A DNA stretch of 64,000 nucleotides from Cytobacillus depressus. Its GTDB lineage: Bacteria > Bacillota > Bacilli > Bacillales > Cytobacillaceae. Under the pieces are notes generated by a model, which was not told where the DNA came from, did no database searches, and was given only the letters and a program-made list of their open reading frames with translations. The stretch spans positions 1-64,000 of the forward strand of contig NZ_WBOS01000012.1 in assembly GCF_008923245.1 (NCBI RefSeq), written 5' to 3'. A program made the translations under genes and the position numbers. How positions within the stretch are numbered: the first letter of the stretch is position 1; every line of letters begins with the position of its first letter. This document shows positions 14,783 through 24,304 of this stretch, piece by piece.

Positions 14783-16267
14783 TCATTGACTTTCGCCCAT
14801 TACCGCTTCGATATATAGCGCTGGATTCAATAAGCCTTCAGCCGCCATTTTTACATAGTCATGGATCCCCTCGGCTCCTAGCCCTAAGACAATCGTTAAG
14901 GCGGTAAGACAGCCAATCGGGAATAATAATCCCTTGGTAGAGCCTTTCTCTTCTTCCCTACTCAAATGTGTTTCTCCCCAAAAAACATTCATAAAAATTT
15001 TCATGATGGAATACAAGACCATTAAACTTGTTAGTAAACCAATTCCACCTAGCCAAAAATACTCCGCTTCAAACGTTCCCCGAGTAATAAACACCTTTCC
15101 TAAAAACCCACTTAGTGGAGGAATACCAGCCAATGATAAAGCGGCAATAAAGAACATCCATCCTAAAAAAGGATGATTCCGAATAAGTCCGCTCATATCC
15201 TTCAGCTTACTTGTTCCCGTTAATATAATGATCGTTCCTCCTAGGAGGAAAATTAGCGCTTTAATCAAAATGTCATGTATGAGGTAGTAAAGAGAACCCA
15301 TCAGCCCATGAAAGGAAAATGAAGCTAAACCTGCCATAATAAATCCAACACCAATGATGACGTTATACGTAATGATTTTTTTAATATCCCCGTAAGCGAC
15401 AGCCCCGACCGCCCCAAGAACCATTGTTAATGCCCCAAGAATCCCAATGATGAAATGTGTAATTTGCGGCTCGTGGTAAAAAACGAGTGTAAACATACGA
15501 AATAAAGCGTATATCCCTACTTTTGTTAATAGAGCAGCAAATAAAGCGGCAATGGCCGGCGGCGGAGCGCTATATGCATCTGGCAGCCAAAAGAACAGCA
15601 ATAACCCTGCCTTCATGCCAAAAACAATTAAAAACAATAATGAAACGGTCGTTAGCAGCCCGTCCTGCCCAACTTCAGCTACTCTTAGTGAAAGGTGAGC
15701 AAAGTTCAATGTCCCAAGCACAGCATAGAGATAAGCAATCCCTACAAGAAACAGGGATGAAGAAAGAACATTAACGAGGACATACTTGATAGACTCTCGA
15801 AGCTGCACCTTCGTTCCCCCTAATGAGATAAGCACATAGGAGGAAATTAACATCACTTCGAAACAGACGAATAAATTAAATAAATCACCTGTCAAAAAGG
15901 ACCCATTCACACCAGTGAGCAAAAATAAATAAAACGGGTAAAAATAATAGTTCTCTCGCTCTTTTCCAATCGTATGAAAAGCGAAGAGTAAACAAAATAA
16001 CGCGACAATACTCGCACTCAAAAGCAATAATGCCGAAAACATATCCGCAACAAGGCTAATGCCAAATGGAGGGGCCCAGCCTCCAGCCTGCAGAGTTTGA
16101 AGCCCATTCCATTTAATTTCCCTCATTAAAAAGACAGATAAAAACGCCATAGTAGCAATAGTTAGTACACTGAGTATACGCTGAAAACGAACGTTTTTTC
16201 TAAAGATAATCATGACCAGTCCAGCAATGAGCGGAATGATGATCGGCATAATAACTATATTATTCAT
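14783..16267 (-). CDS. mrpD: Na+/H+ antiporter subunit MrpD
   Basis: A 494-residue protein with about 14 membrane helices, homologous to the proton-pumping NuoM/NuoN subunits of complex I. The conserved Lys-bearing FGMKAGLLLFFWLPDAYSAPP motif is visible near residue 220 (as FWLPDAYSAPPPAIAALFAA), as is the helix with HDILIKALIFLLGGT. It forms the core of the Mrp Na+(Li+)/H+ antiporter with MrpA. Its start overlaps the end of mrpC by 8 bp. Confidence 0.95.
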   Translation of the reverse strand: MNNIVIMPIIIPLIAGLVMIIFRKNVRFQRILSVLTIATMAFLSVFLMREIKWNGLQTLQAGGWAPPFGISLVADMFSALLLLSASIVALFCLLFAFHTIGKERENYYFYPFYLFLLTGVNGSFLTGDLFNLFVCFEVMLISSYVLISLGGTKVQLRESIKYVLVNVLSSSLFLVGIAYLYAVLGTLNFAHLSLRVAEVGQDGLLTTVSLLFLIVFGMKAGLLLFFWLPDAYSAPPPAIAALFAALLTKVGIYALFRMFTLVFYHEPQITHFIIGILGALTMVLGAVGAVAYGDIKKIITYNVIIGVGFIMAGLASFSFHGLMGSLYYLIHDILIKALIFLLGGTIIILTGTSKLKDMSGLIRNHPFLGWMFFIAALSLAGIPPLSGFLGKVFITRGTFEAEYFWLGGIGLLTSLMVLYSIMKIFMNVFWGETHLSREEEKGSTKGLLFPIGCLTALTIVLGLGAEGIHDYVKMAAEGLLNPALYIEAVMGESQ

Positions 16268-16598
16268 CCATATTTCCCCTTAAACGGTCCATATCATCAG
16301 TCCCTGTCACTTTGTACGTACGATAGCTAAGCACTAAAAAGAGAGCCGTAACCGCAAAGTTAATCACAATAGCGGTTAAGATTAGTGCTTGTGGCAACGG
16401 GTCGGTAAAGGCTGTTTGAATGTCGCCTAATAAAGGAGGCCCTCCCTTTTTTAATCCACCCATCGTCAAGATGAGCAAGTTCACGCCATGACTGATGATC
16501 GATGTTCCTAAAATAATTCTGATTAAGCTTTTACTCAAAACTAAATACGTGCCAATCGAAAATAACAAACCTACAAGAATAGATATAAGTGTTTCCAT
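16260..16598 (-). CDS. mrpC: Na+/H+ antiporter subunit MrpC
   Basis: A 112-residue protein with three membrane helices, homologous to NuoK. It has GTSIISHGVNLLILTMGG and ALILTAIVINFAVTALFLVL, typical of MnhC/NuoK. The ATG directly follows the mrpB stop codon and the 3' end overlaps mrpD. Required for assembly of the antiporter. Confidence 0.95.
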   Translation of the reverse strand: METLISILVGLLFSIGTYLVLSKSLIRIILGTSIISHGVNLLILTMGGLKKGGPPLLGDIQTAFTDPLPQALILTAIVINFAVTALFLVLSYRTYKVTGTDDMDRLRGNMDE

Positions 16599-17021
16599 CT
16601 ACTTGCCCTCACTTATACTCAAAATGATTGTAATAGCCGTTCCAATAACGGCTAAAGCCACCCCGACATCAAAAAGAACAGCCGTTGCAAGCTCTGTTTC
16701 CCCGAAAATCGGCAAGTGAAAGTGACCAAATGTTTGATTCAAAAATGGTTCACCAAAAAATAACGAGCTGACTCCTGTAAGGACAGCTATCAGCACACCG
16801 AAGCCAGCCATTTTTTTAAAGTCAATCGGGATATTTTTGCGGACAGTTTCAATATCAAAGGCAAGGAAGAGAAGAACTAGCCCAGCCGCCACACTTAGTC
16901 CGCCAATAAATCCTCCCCCCGGATTATGATGACCCCCGAAGAAAAGATAAATAGAAAACGTTAAAATAATTACGATTGCCGCTTTCGTCACTGTGCGCAA
17001 TAATACATCATTCGGACTCAT
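16599..17021 (-). CDS. mrpB: Na+/H+ antiporter subunit MrpB
   Basis: A 140-residue protein with four membrane helices, carrying the MnhB signature FFGGHHNPGGGFIGGL near residue 40. The start is the ATG at 17021 (MSPNDVLLRTVTKAAI), four bases inside the mrpA stop region, with GGGGAGGG upstream; the longer frame to 17087 is out-of-frame mrpA sequence. The B. subtilis protein is 143 residues. Confidence 0.94.
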   Translation of the reverse strand: MSPNDVLLRTVTKAAIVIILTFSIYLFFGGHHNPGGGFIGGLSVAAGLVLLFLAFDIETVRKNIPIDFKKMAGFGVLIAVLTGVSSLFFGEPFLNQTFGHFHLPIFGETELATAVLFDVGVALAVIGTAITIILSISEGK

Positions 17022-19420
17022 TCTTTCCGATCCCTCCCCGCTAATTGAAGTTTGATTAACGTATAAACACCTAAACCCGCAATACATAAAACAAGTATTT
17101 CCAGCATCGTATCAAATCCCCGGAAATCAACGAGAATCGCATTAACGATGTTCTTTGCCCCGGCAAGGGTGTATGATTGTTCAAAGAAATTTGAAATCGA
17201 TGCGAAAAGCCGATGATTATTAACCGCTAACGCAAGAAGTGTAACGACCGTACCGACTCCTATTGAAATGACAGCATTCGTCAGCTTGAACTGTATCCGG
17301 CTCACTTCTTTCCGCAGCTTCGGCAAATGGTAGAAGCATAGCAAGAACAGGGCTGAAGTGACCGTCTCAACAACAAGCTGAGTGAGCGCCAAATCAGGAG
17401 CACGGAATATAACAAAGAATAAAGATACGAGATAGCCAAGTGCGCCAAGAGCAATAATGGCTGTTAGCCTTGATTTAGAGAGCAGCACCGCAAAGCCGGA
17501 AATGACCATAGCGCCTAATAGCACACCTTCATAGATGCTCACTCCTGCTTGATTTGAACCTAGGAAGGTAATTCCGTCTGACAGCCAAAGCGCTCCACCT
17601 AAAATTACAATCATAAAACCAAAAATATAGACTAAATAATCCCTCATTTTCCCTGTCATATACTTATTTGTTACTTTATATGACATCATTTCTGTTCCTT
17701 CTAATGATTGGTTATACAAATGATTGAGGGTGAGTGTTTTCGGAAAGAAATGATAAAGGACTGTCCAGCGCTTCAAGAATATATACATGATCGATCCAAA
17801 AAGAACGACACCGATCGTCATAAATAGCTCTGTATTCCAACCGTGCCAAGCCTTAATCGTTAGACCCACCCCTTCTGAATGAATAGGTAAGATCGCCATT
17901 AATGCAGGCTGTAAAAAGTTTTTCCCCACGACATTCGGGAAAAAGAAAATACCAATAACAAGAATAGCCAAAATTGCTGGCGGGATCAGCATGCCAATCG
18001 GCGCTTCCTTCGCAACTTTATCAATCTTCTCTGGCTGATGCTTCCCTGTAAAGGTTTTAAAAACAAGTATCATACAATAGATAAATGTGAAGACACTTGC
18101 AATCCAAGCAATGATTGGGACGAATAAGCCAAACATCTTCATGCCAAATACCGGCTGTTCCACGGCAGTTAAAATACTAGTAAAAAACATTTCTTTACTT
18201 AAAAAACCATTAAATGGAGGTAAACCTGCCATCGCAAAGCTGCCAATAATCGTCAATGTAAACGAAATCGGCATAAGGCTCATTAATCCACCTAATTTCC
18301 GAATATCGCGCGTCCCTGTTTCATGGTCAATAATCCCGATGACCATAAACAGGCTTCCTTTAAATGTTGAATGATTAATTAAATGAAACATTGAAGCTAT
18401 GATGGCCATTGCATATACAGTCGATTCATCTCCATTGCCAAAATATAAAGACGCCGACCCTAACCCAAGCAAGCTCATAATTAATCCTAATTGGCTGATC
18501 GTCGAATAGGCGAGTAAAGCCTTTAAGTCCTTCTGATTGACGGCATTAATCGACCCGTAAACTAAGGTGATTAGACCCACTCCGGAAACAATCCAAAACC
18601 ATTCACTGCTTCCGCCGAAAACGGCTGTAAATCTTGCTACTAAATAAATACCTGCCTTCACCATCGTCGCCGAGTGTAAATAGGCGCTAATCGGAGTCGG
18701 GGCTTCCATCGCATCAGGAAGCCAAATACTGAATGGAAATTGAGCAGATTTCGTAAAAGCCCCAAGCAAAAGCAAGATCATCGCTGGAAGAAATAATGGG
18801 CTCTCTGTAACGACATGCACCTCGCTCAATATTTCACGAATGTTGTATGAATCCGACATCATCGATAGCATGATTAGACCAGATAGCATCGCAAGCCCGC
18901 CAAAGATCGTAATCAGCATAGATTTTTGCGCACCATATCGGGAGTTTTTTCGCTGATACCAATACGCAATTAATAAAAAAGAGGAAATGCTCGTTAATTC
19001 CCAAAATACATATAAGACCAAAATATTGTCAGAAAAAACAAGCCCGAACATCGCTCCCATAAACAAAAGCATATAAACGTAAAAGTTATGGAGTGCTTCC
19101 CGCTCCTTCGACATGTAATAAATCGAATAGAGAACGACAAGGAACCCCACCCCAGAAATTAATAGGCCAAAAATAAGAGATAAGCCGTCCAAATAAGCAG
19201 TAATATTTACGCCTAGTGAGGGTATCCATGGCACCGACTGATAAATGGTTTGTCCGTTTGAAATGACAGGAATATACTGTAATAGCAATACAAAAACAGA
19301 AAGCGGAACAATGGCAACAAACCACCCTGTATGAACCCGCGGGGCAAATAGTTTATATAAAAATGGTGTCAGTATGGCAAAAATAAACGGTAGAAAAATC
19401 ATGAAAAGTAATAAAAACAC
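17018..19420 (-). CDS. mrpA: Na+/H+ antiporter subunit MrpA
   Basis: An 800-residue giant membrane subunit: the first 500 residues are NuoL-like with the conserved FTKSAQFPFSIWLPDAMEAP near residue 225 and HLINHSTFKGSLFM near 350; the last 170 are the MrpB-like extension. It forms the main ion path of the antiporter that exports Na+ in exchange for H+ and supports alkali and salt tolerance. The frame opens at TTG 19441, but GGAGG at 19431-19435 favours GTG 19420 (or TTG 19426), which also matches the length of the B. subtilis protein (801). First gene of the operon. Confidence 0.94.
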   Translation of the reverse strand: MFLLLFMIFLPFIFAILTPFLYKLFAPRVHTGWFVAIVPLSVFVLLLQYIPVISNGQTIYQSVPWIPSLGVNITAYLDGLSLIFGLLISGVGFLVVLYSIYYMSKEREALHNFYVYMLLFMGAMFGLVFSDNILVLYVFWELTSISSFLLIAYWYQRKNSRYGAQKSMLITIFGGLAMLSGLIMLSMMSDSYNIREILSEVHVVTESPLFLPAMILLLLGAFTKSAQFPFSIWLPDAMEAPTPISAYLHSATMVKAGIYLVARFTAVFGGSSEWFWIVSGVGLITLVYGSINAVNQKDLKALLAYSTISQLGLIMSLLGLGSASLYFGNGDESTVYAMAIIASMFHLINHSTFKGSLFMVIGIIDHETGTRDIRKLGGLMSLMPISFTLTIIGSFAMAGLPPFNGFLSKEMFFTSILTAVEQPVFGMKMFGLFVPIIAWIASVFTFIYCMILVFKTFTGKHQPEKIDKVAKEAPIGMLIPPAILAILVIGIFFFPNVVGKNFLQPALMAILPIHSEGVGLTIKAWHGWNTELFMTIGVVLFGSIMYIFLKRWTVLYHFFPKTLTLNHLYNQSLEGTEMMSYKVTNKYMTGKMRDYLVYIFGFMIVILGGALWLSDGITFLGSNQAGVSIYEGVLLGAMVISGFAVLLSKSRLTAIIALGALGYLVSLFFVIFRAPDLALTQLVVETVTSALFLLCFYHLPKLRKEVSRIQFKLTNAVISIGVGTVVTLLALAVNNHRLFASISNFFEQSYTLAGAKNIVNAILVDFRGFDTMLEILVLCIAGLGVYTLIKLQLAGRDRKE

Positions 19421-19595
19421 AATCAAATCCCCTCCAAACAAAGTTGAAAATCTTATTTTTTATAGTATTTGTCAATCTACCTTTTAAGATCATATGGAAA
19501 TAGATTGACTGTTACAAAGGCATGATATATAGTCAAACATAGTTTAATCGAATCTAATTTCTATTAAACGCCATCTAACTCGAGGTGAAATGAAA

Positions 19596-20285
19596 ATGAA
19601 ACAAGTAAAGGGGCGTATGGACGAAAGCATCCTCGTCTGTGTTTACTTTGGTCCAAATGGAGAACGCCTTATTCAGCGCGGTTGTAAAATTGCGAGCATG
19701 CTCGATTGTCCACTCTATATTTTGACCATTGATCCCTTGCCATTTGATGATTTGGATGCCGAAAAATCAGATTATATTACGAGATGGCAGCAAATAGCTG
19801 AACATCATAGAGTTGAGGAGTTTATTTTAAAAGATAATGACAAGCGGCCTGTTTCGAAAGTCATCGCAGAAGTGGCACGCGAAAAACATATAACACAAAT
19901 CGTACTTGGCCAAACGGCACAAAGCAGATGGGAACAAATTGCTAAGGGCTCCATCATAAACTCATTATTACGGGAAATTCCTTTCGTTGATCTGCATATC
20001 ATTTCAGTTTCCCGCTCCCTTAAAAATCAAGAAGGGCTATTTGAAAAAGGAGTTCGTGCATATTTAGTGAAAGAAGAAGACCACTATCGTTTGAGCTTCA
20101 ACCATACGAAGGAAGTCGATTTCGAAGGAATATTCTTTAAAGAACAAGGCACAGACTTTAATAATGGTGTTTTTAAATTTATGAAAGACAAAGAAACTAT
20201 GCAAGTGACAGTAACAGATGACATTGTCAAAGAACTAAAAAATGTCAGAATGACAGAACCAATTGATATAGATCATCTTCATTAA
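19596..20285 (+). CDS. KdpD-type universal-stress-domain protein
   Basis: A 229-residue protein whose first 150 residues resemble the Usp-like domain of the KdpD sensor: ILVCVYFGPNGERLIQRG at the start and QIVLGQTAQSRWEQIAKGS, a nucleotide-binding G-x(2)-x-S pattern, near residue 105. The last 80 residues are unassigned. No kinase domain is present. The ATG at 19596 is 8 bases after GAGGTG; the ATG at 19590 is too close. It is divergent from mrpA, so a role in cation or osmotic sensing is plausible but unproven. Confidence 0.75.
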   Translation: MKQVKGRMDESILVCVYFGPNGERLIQRGCKIASMLDCPLYILTIDPLPFDDLDAEKSDYITRWQQIAEHHRVEEFILKDNDKRPVSKVIAEVAREKHITQIVLGQTAQSRWEQIAKGSIINSLLREIPFVDLHIISVSRSLKNQEGLFEKGVRAYLVKEEDHYRLSFNHTKEVDFEGIFFKEQGTDFNNGVFKFMKDKETMQVTVTDDIVKELKNVRMTEPIDIDHLH

Positions 20286-20295
20286 TCAAATGACA

Positions 20296-20332
20296 AACAC
20301 TTTCAGCTTTATACTGCTGGAAGTGTTTTTTT
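20296..20332 (+). terminator. Terminator of the KdpD/Usp-like gene
   Basis: AACACTTTCAGC and GCTGGAAGTGTT form a stem with a TTTTTTT tail directly after the stop codon. Confidence 0.85.
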
Positions 20333-20534
20333 GTGATCAAAATCGAAAGTTCATGCTGTTTTGATTAGCAACCTTTACTCATTTTCTAATGTTACATAAA
20401 ATAAACTTACCAAAAAATAAGTAACATTACAATCATATTACATATAAAAATGGTCAAAAAAAAAAACAACTTCTATAAAAGAAGCTGTCCTAAAAGCTTT
20501 ATGTTAAGCGTTCTATTTATTAGTTCATGAATGT

Positions 20535-21359
20535 CTAATCAGAAGTATTTTTTCGAAATAATTTTTCCTTTACGTTAAAATCTTCGAACGTATATTGATT
20601 GGAGCGAATCGTTTCCTTGCTGCCAAGTCCGAGAAATCCCGCGGGACTTAGGCTTTCATTAAACAGTTGGAGCACACGCCCCTGCAAATCGATATTAAAA
20701 TAAATCAATACATTACGGCAAATGATCACATGAAATTCATTAAACGACCGATCCGTGACCAAATTATGCTGGGCAAAAACGATACGTTCAAGTAAATGGG
20801 GATTCAGATACGCTCCCTTACAGTCGGCTGTATAATATTCAGAAAAAGACTTCTTTCCCCCAGCAAGCAAATAGTTTTTCGTATATAGCCGCATTTTCTG
20901 TAACGGGAGAATCCCGCGCTCCGCTTTTGCGAGAACCACTTCATTCATATCCGTTGCGTAAATTTTTGTTAAGTGGCCAAGGCCTTCTTCCTCCATCAAA
21001 ATGGCCATCGAATATACTTCCTCCCCAGTTGAACAGCCCGCATGCCAAATTCTAATTTCGGGCAGCTCCTTAATAACAGGGATGACCTCGTCTCTAAAGG
21101 CTTTGAAAAAGGAAGGATCGCGAAACATCTCTGTTACATTAATCGAAAAATCACTTAATATTTTCTTTAAATAGGACTCATCGTGGATAATTTTTTCCGT
21201 TAAGCTCGTTATTGTCGGCAACCGCTCCTGGCTTAAGCGATTTTGCACTCTTCTCATAATCGAAGACTTCATATATTGCCTAAAATCATAGCCTGAGAGG
21301 CGGAAGATCGCTAATAATAATAAGTCTAGCTCTACTTCCTCTTTATTTACTTTAAACAT
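20535..21359 (-). CDS. CheR-type protein-glutamate methyltransferase
   Basis: A 274-residue CheR-family enzyme: an N-terminal all-helical domain (residues 1-80) and a SAM-binding domain with IWHAGCSTGEEVYSMAI near residue 105, YATDMNE and the FHVIICRNVLIYFN block. It would methylate glutamates of a chemoreceptor-like partner, or act as an adaptor. There is no cheB, cheA or receptor next to it; instead it follows a hybrid kinase gene by 73 bp on the same strand. This pairing suggests a signalling role separate from flagellar chemotaxis. ATG 21359 with GGGATGATAAAG upstream. Confidence 0.9.
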   Translation of the reverse strand: MFKVNKEEVELDLLLLAIFRLSGYDFRQYMKSSIMRRVQNRLSQERLPTITSLTEKIIHDESYLKKILSDFSINVTEMFRDPSFFKAFRDEVIPVIKELPEIRIWHAGCSTGEEVYSMAILMEEEGLGHLTKIYATDMNEVVLAKAERGILPLQKMRLYTKNYLLAGGKKSFSEYYTADCKGAYLNPHLLERIVFAQHNLVTDRSFNEFHVIICRNVLIYFNIDLQGRVLQLFNESLSPAGFLGLGSKETIRSNQYTFEDFNVKEKLFRKNTSD

Positions 21360-21432
21360 ACTTTATCATCCCAAATTTTTGTATACAAACTAAGAATCTG
21401 CCTGCTTGAGATTTAGAAGAATCACGATCATA

Positions 21433-24207
21433 CTAAGACAGCCAGACACGCATCGCCGAAAGGAGCTGATCGAGCTTTAGCGGCTTGCTAATATAATCTG
21501 ATGCACCTGCTTCGAGGCATTTTTTGCGGTCATAATTCATCGCTTTCGCTGTTAAAGCAATAATCGGGAGTTCCGCGAATTCTTCAAGCTCGCGTATTCT
21601 TCTCATTGTTTCATACCCGTCCATAACAGGCATCATAATATCCATTAATAAAATATCAATTTTTTCTTCTTTCTCCATCGCATTTAGGCATTCCATCCCA
21701 TTTTCAGCTGTAAGAACATGCATGCCTTCTTTTTCAAGGGCGTTTTTAAGAACGTAAATATTGCGGTGGTCATCATCAACGACGAGGACCGTCTTCTCTT
21801 GTAACGTGGCAGTTGATGGTACTTCCTCCCGTTCAATGGATGGAAGATGCTCATTTTCATGTAGCACGTCTTTGTCGATTGCGGAAGCTGTTTCAGCATG
21901 GATTGTTTCCTTGCCTTTTTCCGGTAAGCCTTCTGGCAAACTTGGAATAAGTAAAGTGAAACTGCTGCCCTTTCCTTCCTCGCTCTCTACTTTACATACC
22001 CCACCAAGAAGTTGTGCAAACTCCTTTGTAATGGATAGACCAAGCCCTGTCCCACCATACTTTCTCATCGTTGCCCCATCCACTTGCTGGAACGCTTCAA
22101 AAATCTCTTCCTGCTTCTCTGCCGGTATCCCGATTCCCGTATCAGCAACAACGACTTTTAACCATGCATTCGTGTGATGGAATTGAGGCACTTCATGACT
22201 GCCTGCCTCTTCTAATTTAACGGAAACAGAGCCTTCCTCTGTAAATTTAAAGGCATTCGAAAGCAGGTTTTTAAGCATTTGTCGGAGACGTTTTTCATCT
22301 GTAAAGATTAAATACGGAATGTCTACACTTGAAGATACTGTAAATTCAAGATTCTTCTTCTTCGCAAATTGCATAAAACTTTGTTCTAAGCTATCTGTAA
22401 ATTCACATAAATTCACTTCTTCAAAATGAATTTCCAGCTTCCCTACCTCTACCTTTGAAAGGTCTAATATATCATTAATTAAATCTAATAAGTCTTGGCC
22501 TGATGAATGAATCATCTTCATGAATTCGACCTGTTCCGAAGTCAAGCCATGATTCGTGTCGTCAATAAACATTTCAGAAAGTAATAGAATGCTATTTAAA
22601 GGGGTCCGCAATTCATGAGACATATTGGCAAGAAATTCTGTCTTATATTTGGAGCTGATCATAAGCTCTCTCGCCTTTTCTTCCAGCGCTTCCTTCGCAG
22701 CCCTTAATTCTTCCGATTTCAGCTCCGCATCATTCGTTCGTTCTTCTAATTGCTCATTGATCATCTGCAATTCCTCTGCCTGGGTTTGGAGATCCTCTGC
22801 CTGTGACTGCAGCTCTTCCGATTGTGACTGCAATTCTTCGGATTGCATTTGCAGCTCCTCAGTCTTTGCTTGAGAATCTTCGAGCAAATGAGCAATTTCC
22901 ATTCTTCCTAATATATTCGTAATCGCGATGCCAAGCGTATCAAGGACCTCATCTAATAGCTTAGCTTGAATAGCTGTAAATTTCTCTAAGCTTGCTAATT
23001 CTATGACAGCGACCACTTCATCCTTCATCATGACTGGTGCCATGAGAATACTTCTTGGACGAACACTTCCAAGTCCTGTTGTGATCACCTGATAATCATT
23101 TGGAATCTCATTTAGAATGAAAATCTTTTTATTAACCGCACATTGACCGACAAGCCCTGCACCAGGGGTAAATTGAGCCCGGCCAACTTGATGCTCTTTA
23201 CCTGCATAGGAAGCGATGTTTCGATAAAAAGTTTTATCTTTTTCATCTTCTTTTAAATAAATCGCTCCTAGACATGCATTCAATGTGTTGGATAATTCGT
23301 TTATTAAATCCGTTGCAAGCGCTTGGATGTTTACATGCTGACTGTACAAATGAACAATGTCAGCCGAATGAGATTGAATCCAATTTTGTTCTGTAATCTC
23401 GGCCATATACTTCGTTTCATTCTTATTATATGTTTCTAAAGAAGCCGCCATTGAGTTAAAGGAGTTGGCTATTTCACCAAATTCATCCTTCGTATCAATC
23501 TCAATTCTTGGCAGGCTTGATAGATTTTTATAATCAATTCGATCAAGCCCCATTAATATTTTGGAGATAATCTTACTCGTACTCCTAATTAATGTAACTG
23601 TTACAATCACGATCATGATAAGTGCTAATGAAACAGCTGAAACTAAGACAATCACTAGCTGTGTATGGGTGCTTGTTGCACTTTCTAATGATTGGTCCAT
23701 TAATGTTTCTTGATATTTTATAAATTCATCGAAATCGTGTAAAAGCTGATCACGATTTCCTCGTTCACTATCATATAATTCCTGCAACTCGCTTGTTTCC
23801 CCATCCTTAAGTTTTTGGATAAAGTCCTTTTCCATTTGATTATAGGATGTATAGGCCGCTTCGATTTTTTTAACAAGCAATGTTCCTTGTTCTGTATTAA
23901 CTGTACTTGCCAGCTCGAGCATATGTTTTTGAATGCCGCCTTCATTTTGCCTTAATAAATCCTCGACAAGCTCGGGATCCATTTCTTCTTTCACAATTAA
24001 GATTCGCAATAGCTGCCGGTCGGTCTGATCAAAAAATCTTCTAATTTCTAATGCTTGGTTCACTTTATAATATCGATCTTGTACAATCTCAATCATATTT
24101 GCTTTAATGACATTTGCCATAAACAAAATAGCAAACATCAATAAAAGCAAAAAAAATACAGTCAATCCTAAACTGAGGTATTGCTTCTTTTTAAAACTCA
24201 CTGACAT
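21433..24207 (-). CDS. Hybrid sensor histidine kinase (HAMP-GAF-HisKA-HATPase-REC)
   Basis: A 924-residue protein. TM1 is at about residues 11-33 and TM2 at 183-207, enclosing a helical extracellular sensor. HAMP follows (210-265), then GAF (about 285-435) and a coiled coil of heptads rich in EELQ/SQ (448-520). HisKA has H531 in ANMSHELRTPLNS; the ATPase domain has N651, DTGIGIP and GGTGLGLS; a C-terminal receiver carries D856 in LLMDIMMPVMDG. The ATG at 24207 lies only 3 bases from AAGGAGG, so GTG two codons later (24201) may be the real start. Co-directional with the CheR gene downstream. Stimulus unknown. Confidence 0.92.
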   Translation of the reverse strand: MSVSFKKKQYLSLGLTVFFLLLLMFAILFMANVIKANMIEIVQDRYYKVNQALEIRRFFDQTDRQLLRILIVKEEMDPELVEDLLRQNEGGIQKHMLELASTVNTEQGTLLVKKIEAAYTSYNQMEKDFIQKLKDGETSELQELYDSERGNRDQLLHDFDEFIKYQETLMDQSLESATSTHTQLVIVLVSAVSLALIMIVIVTVTLIRSTSKIISKILMGLDRIDYKNLSSLPRIEIDTKDEFGEIANSFNSMAASLETYNKNETKYMAEITEQNWIQSHSADIVHLYSQHVNIQALATDLINELSNTLNACLGAIYLKEDEKDKTFYRNIASYAGKEHQVGRAQFTPGAGLVGQCAVNKKIFILNEIPNDYQVITTGLGSVRPRSILMAPVMMKDEVVAVIELASLEKFTAIQAKLLDEVLDTLGIAITNILGRMEIAHLLEDSQAKTEELQMQSEELQSQSEELQSQAEDLQTQAEELQMINEQLEERTNDAELKSEELRAAKEALEEKARELMISSKYKTEFLANMSHELRTPLNSILLLSEMFIDDTNHGLTSEQVEFMKMIHSSGQDLLDLINDILDLSKVEVGKLEIHFEEVNLCEFTDSLEQSFMQFAKKKNLEFTVSSSVDIPYLIFTDEKRLRQMLKNLLSNAFKFTEEGSVSVKLEEAGSHEVPQFHHTNAWLKVVVADTGIGIPAEKQEEIFEAFQQVDGATMRKYGGTGLGLSITKEFAQLLGGVCKVESEEGKGSSFTLLIPSLPEGLPEKGKETIHAETASAIDKDVLHENEHLPSIEREEVPSTATLQEKTVLVVDDDHRNIYVLKNALEKEGMHVLTAENGMECLNAMEKEEKIDILLMDIMMPVMDGYETMRRIRELEEFAELPIIALTAKAMNYDRKKCLEAGASDYISKPLKLDQLLSAMRVWLS

Positions 24208-24255
24208 ATGCCTCCTTCAGGATGTATTAAGGGGGAAATATGCGGCATGCAGGAT

Positions 24256-24289
24256 TGTCGTTCAGCTTGAGAAGCGAAGCCGAACGACA
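24256..24289 (-). other. Intercistronic hairpin between dynamin-like and kinase genes
   Basis: TGTCGTTC and GAACGACA form an 8-bp stem with inner GCTT/AAGC pairing. No T-run follows, so it is more likely a processing or stability hairpin than a strong terminator. Confidence 0.4.
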
Positions 24290-24304
24290 TTATTTGAAGC
24301 CTTA

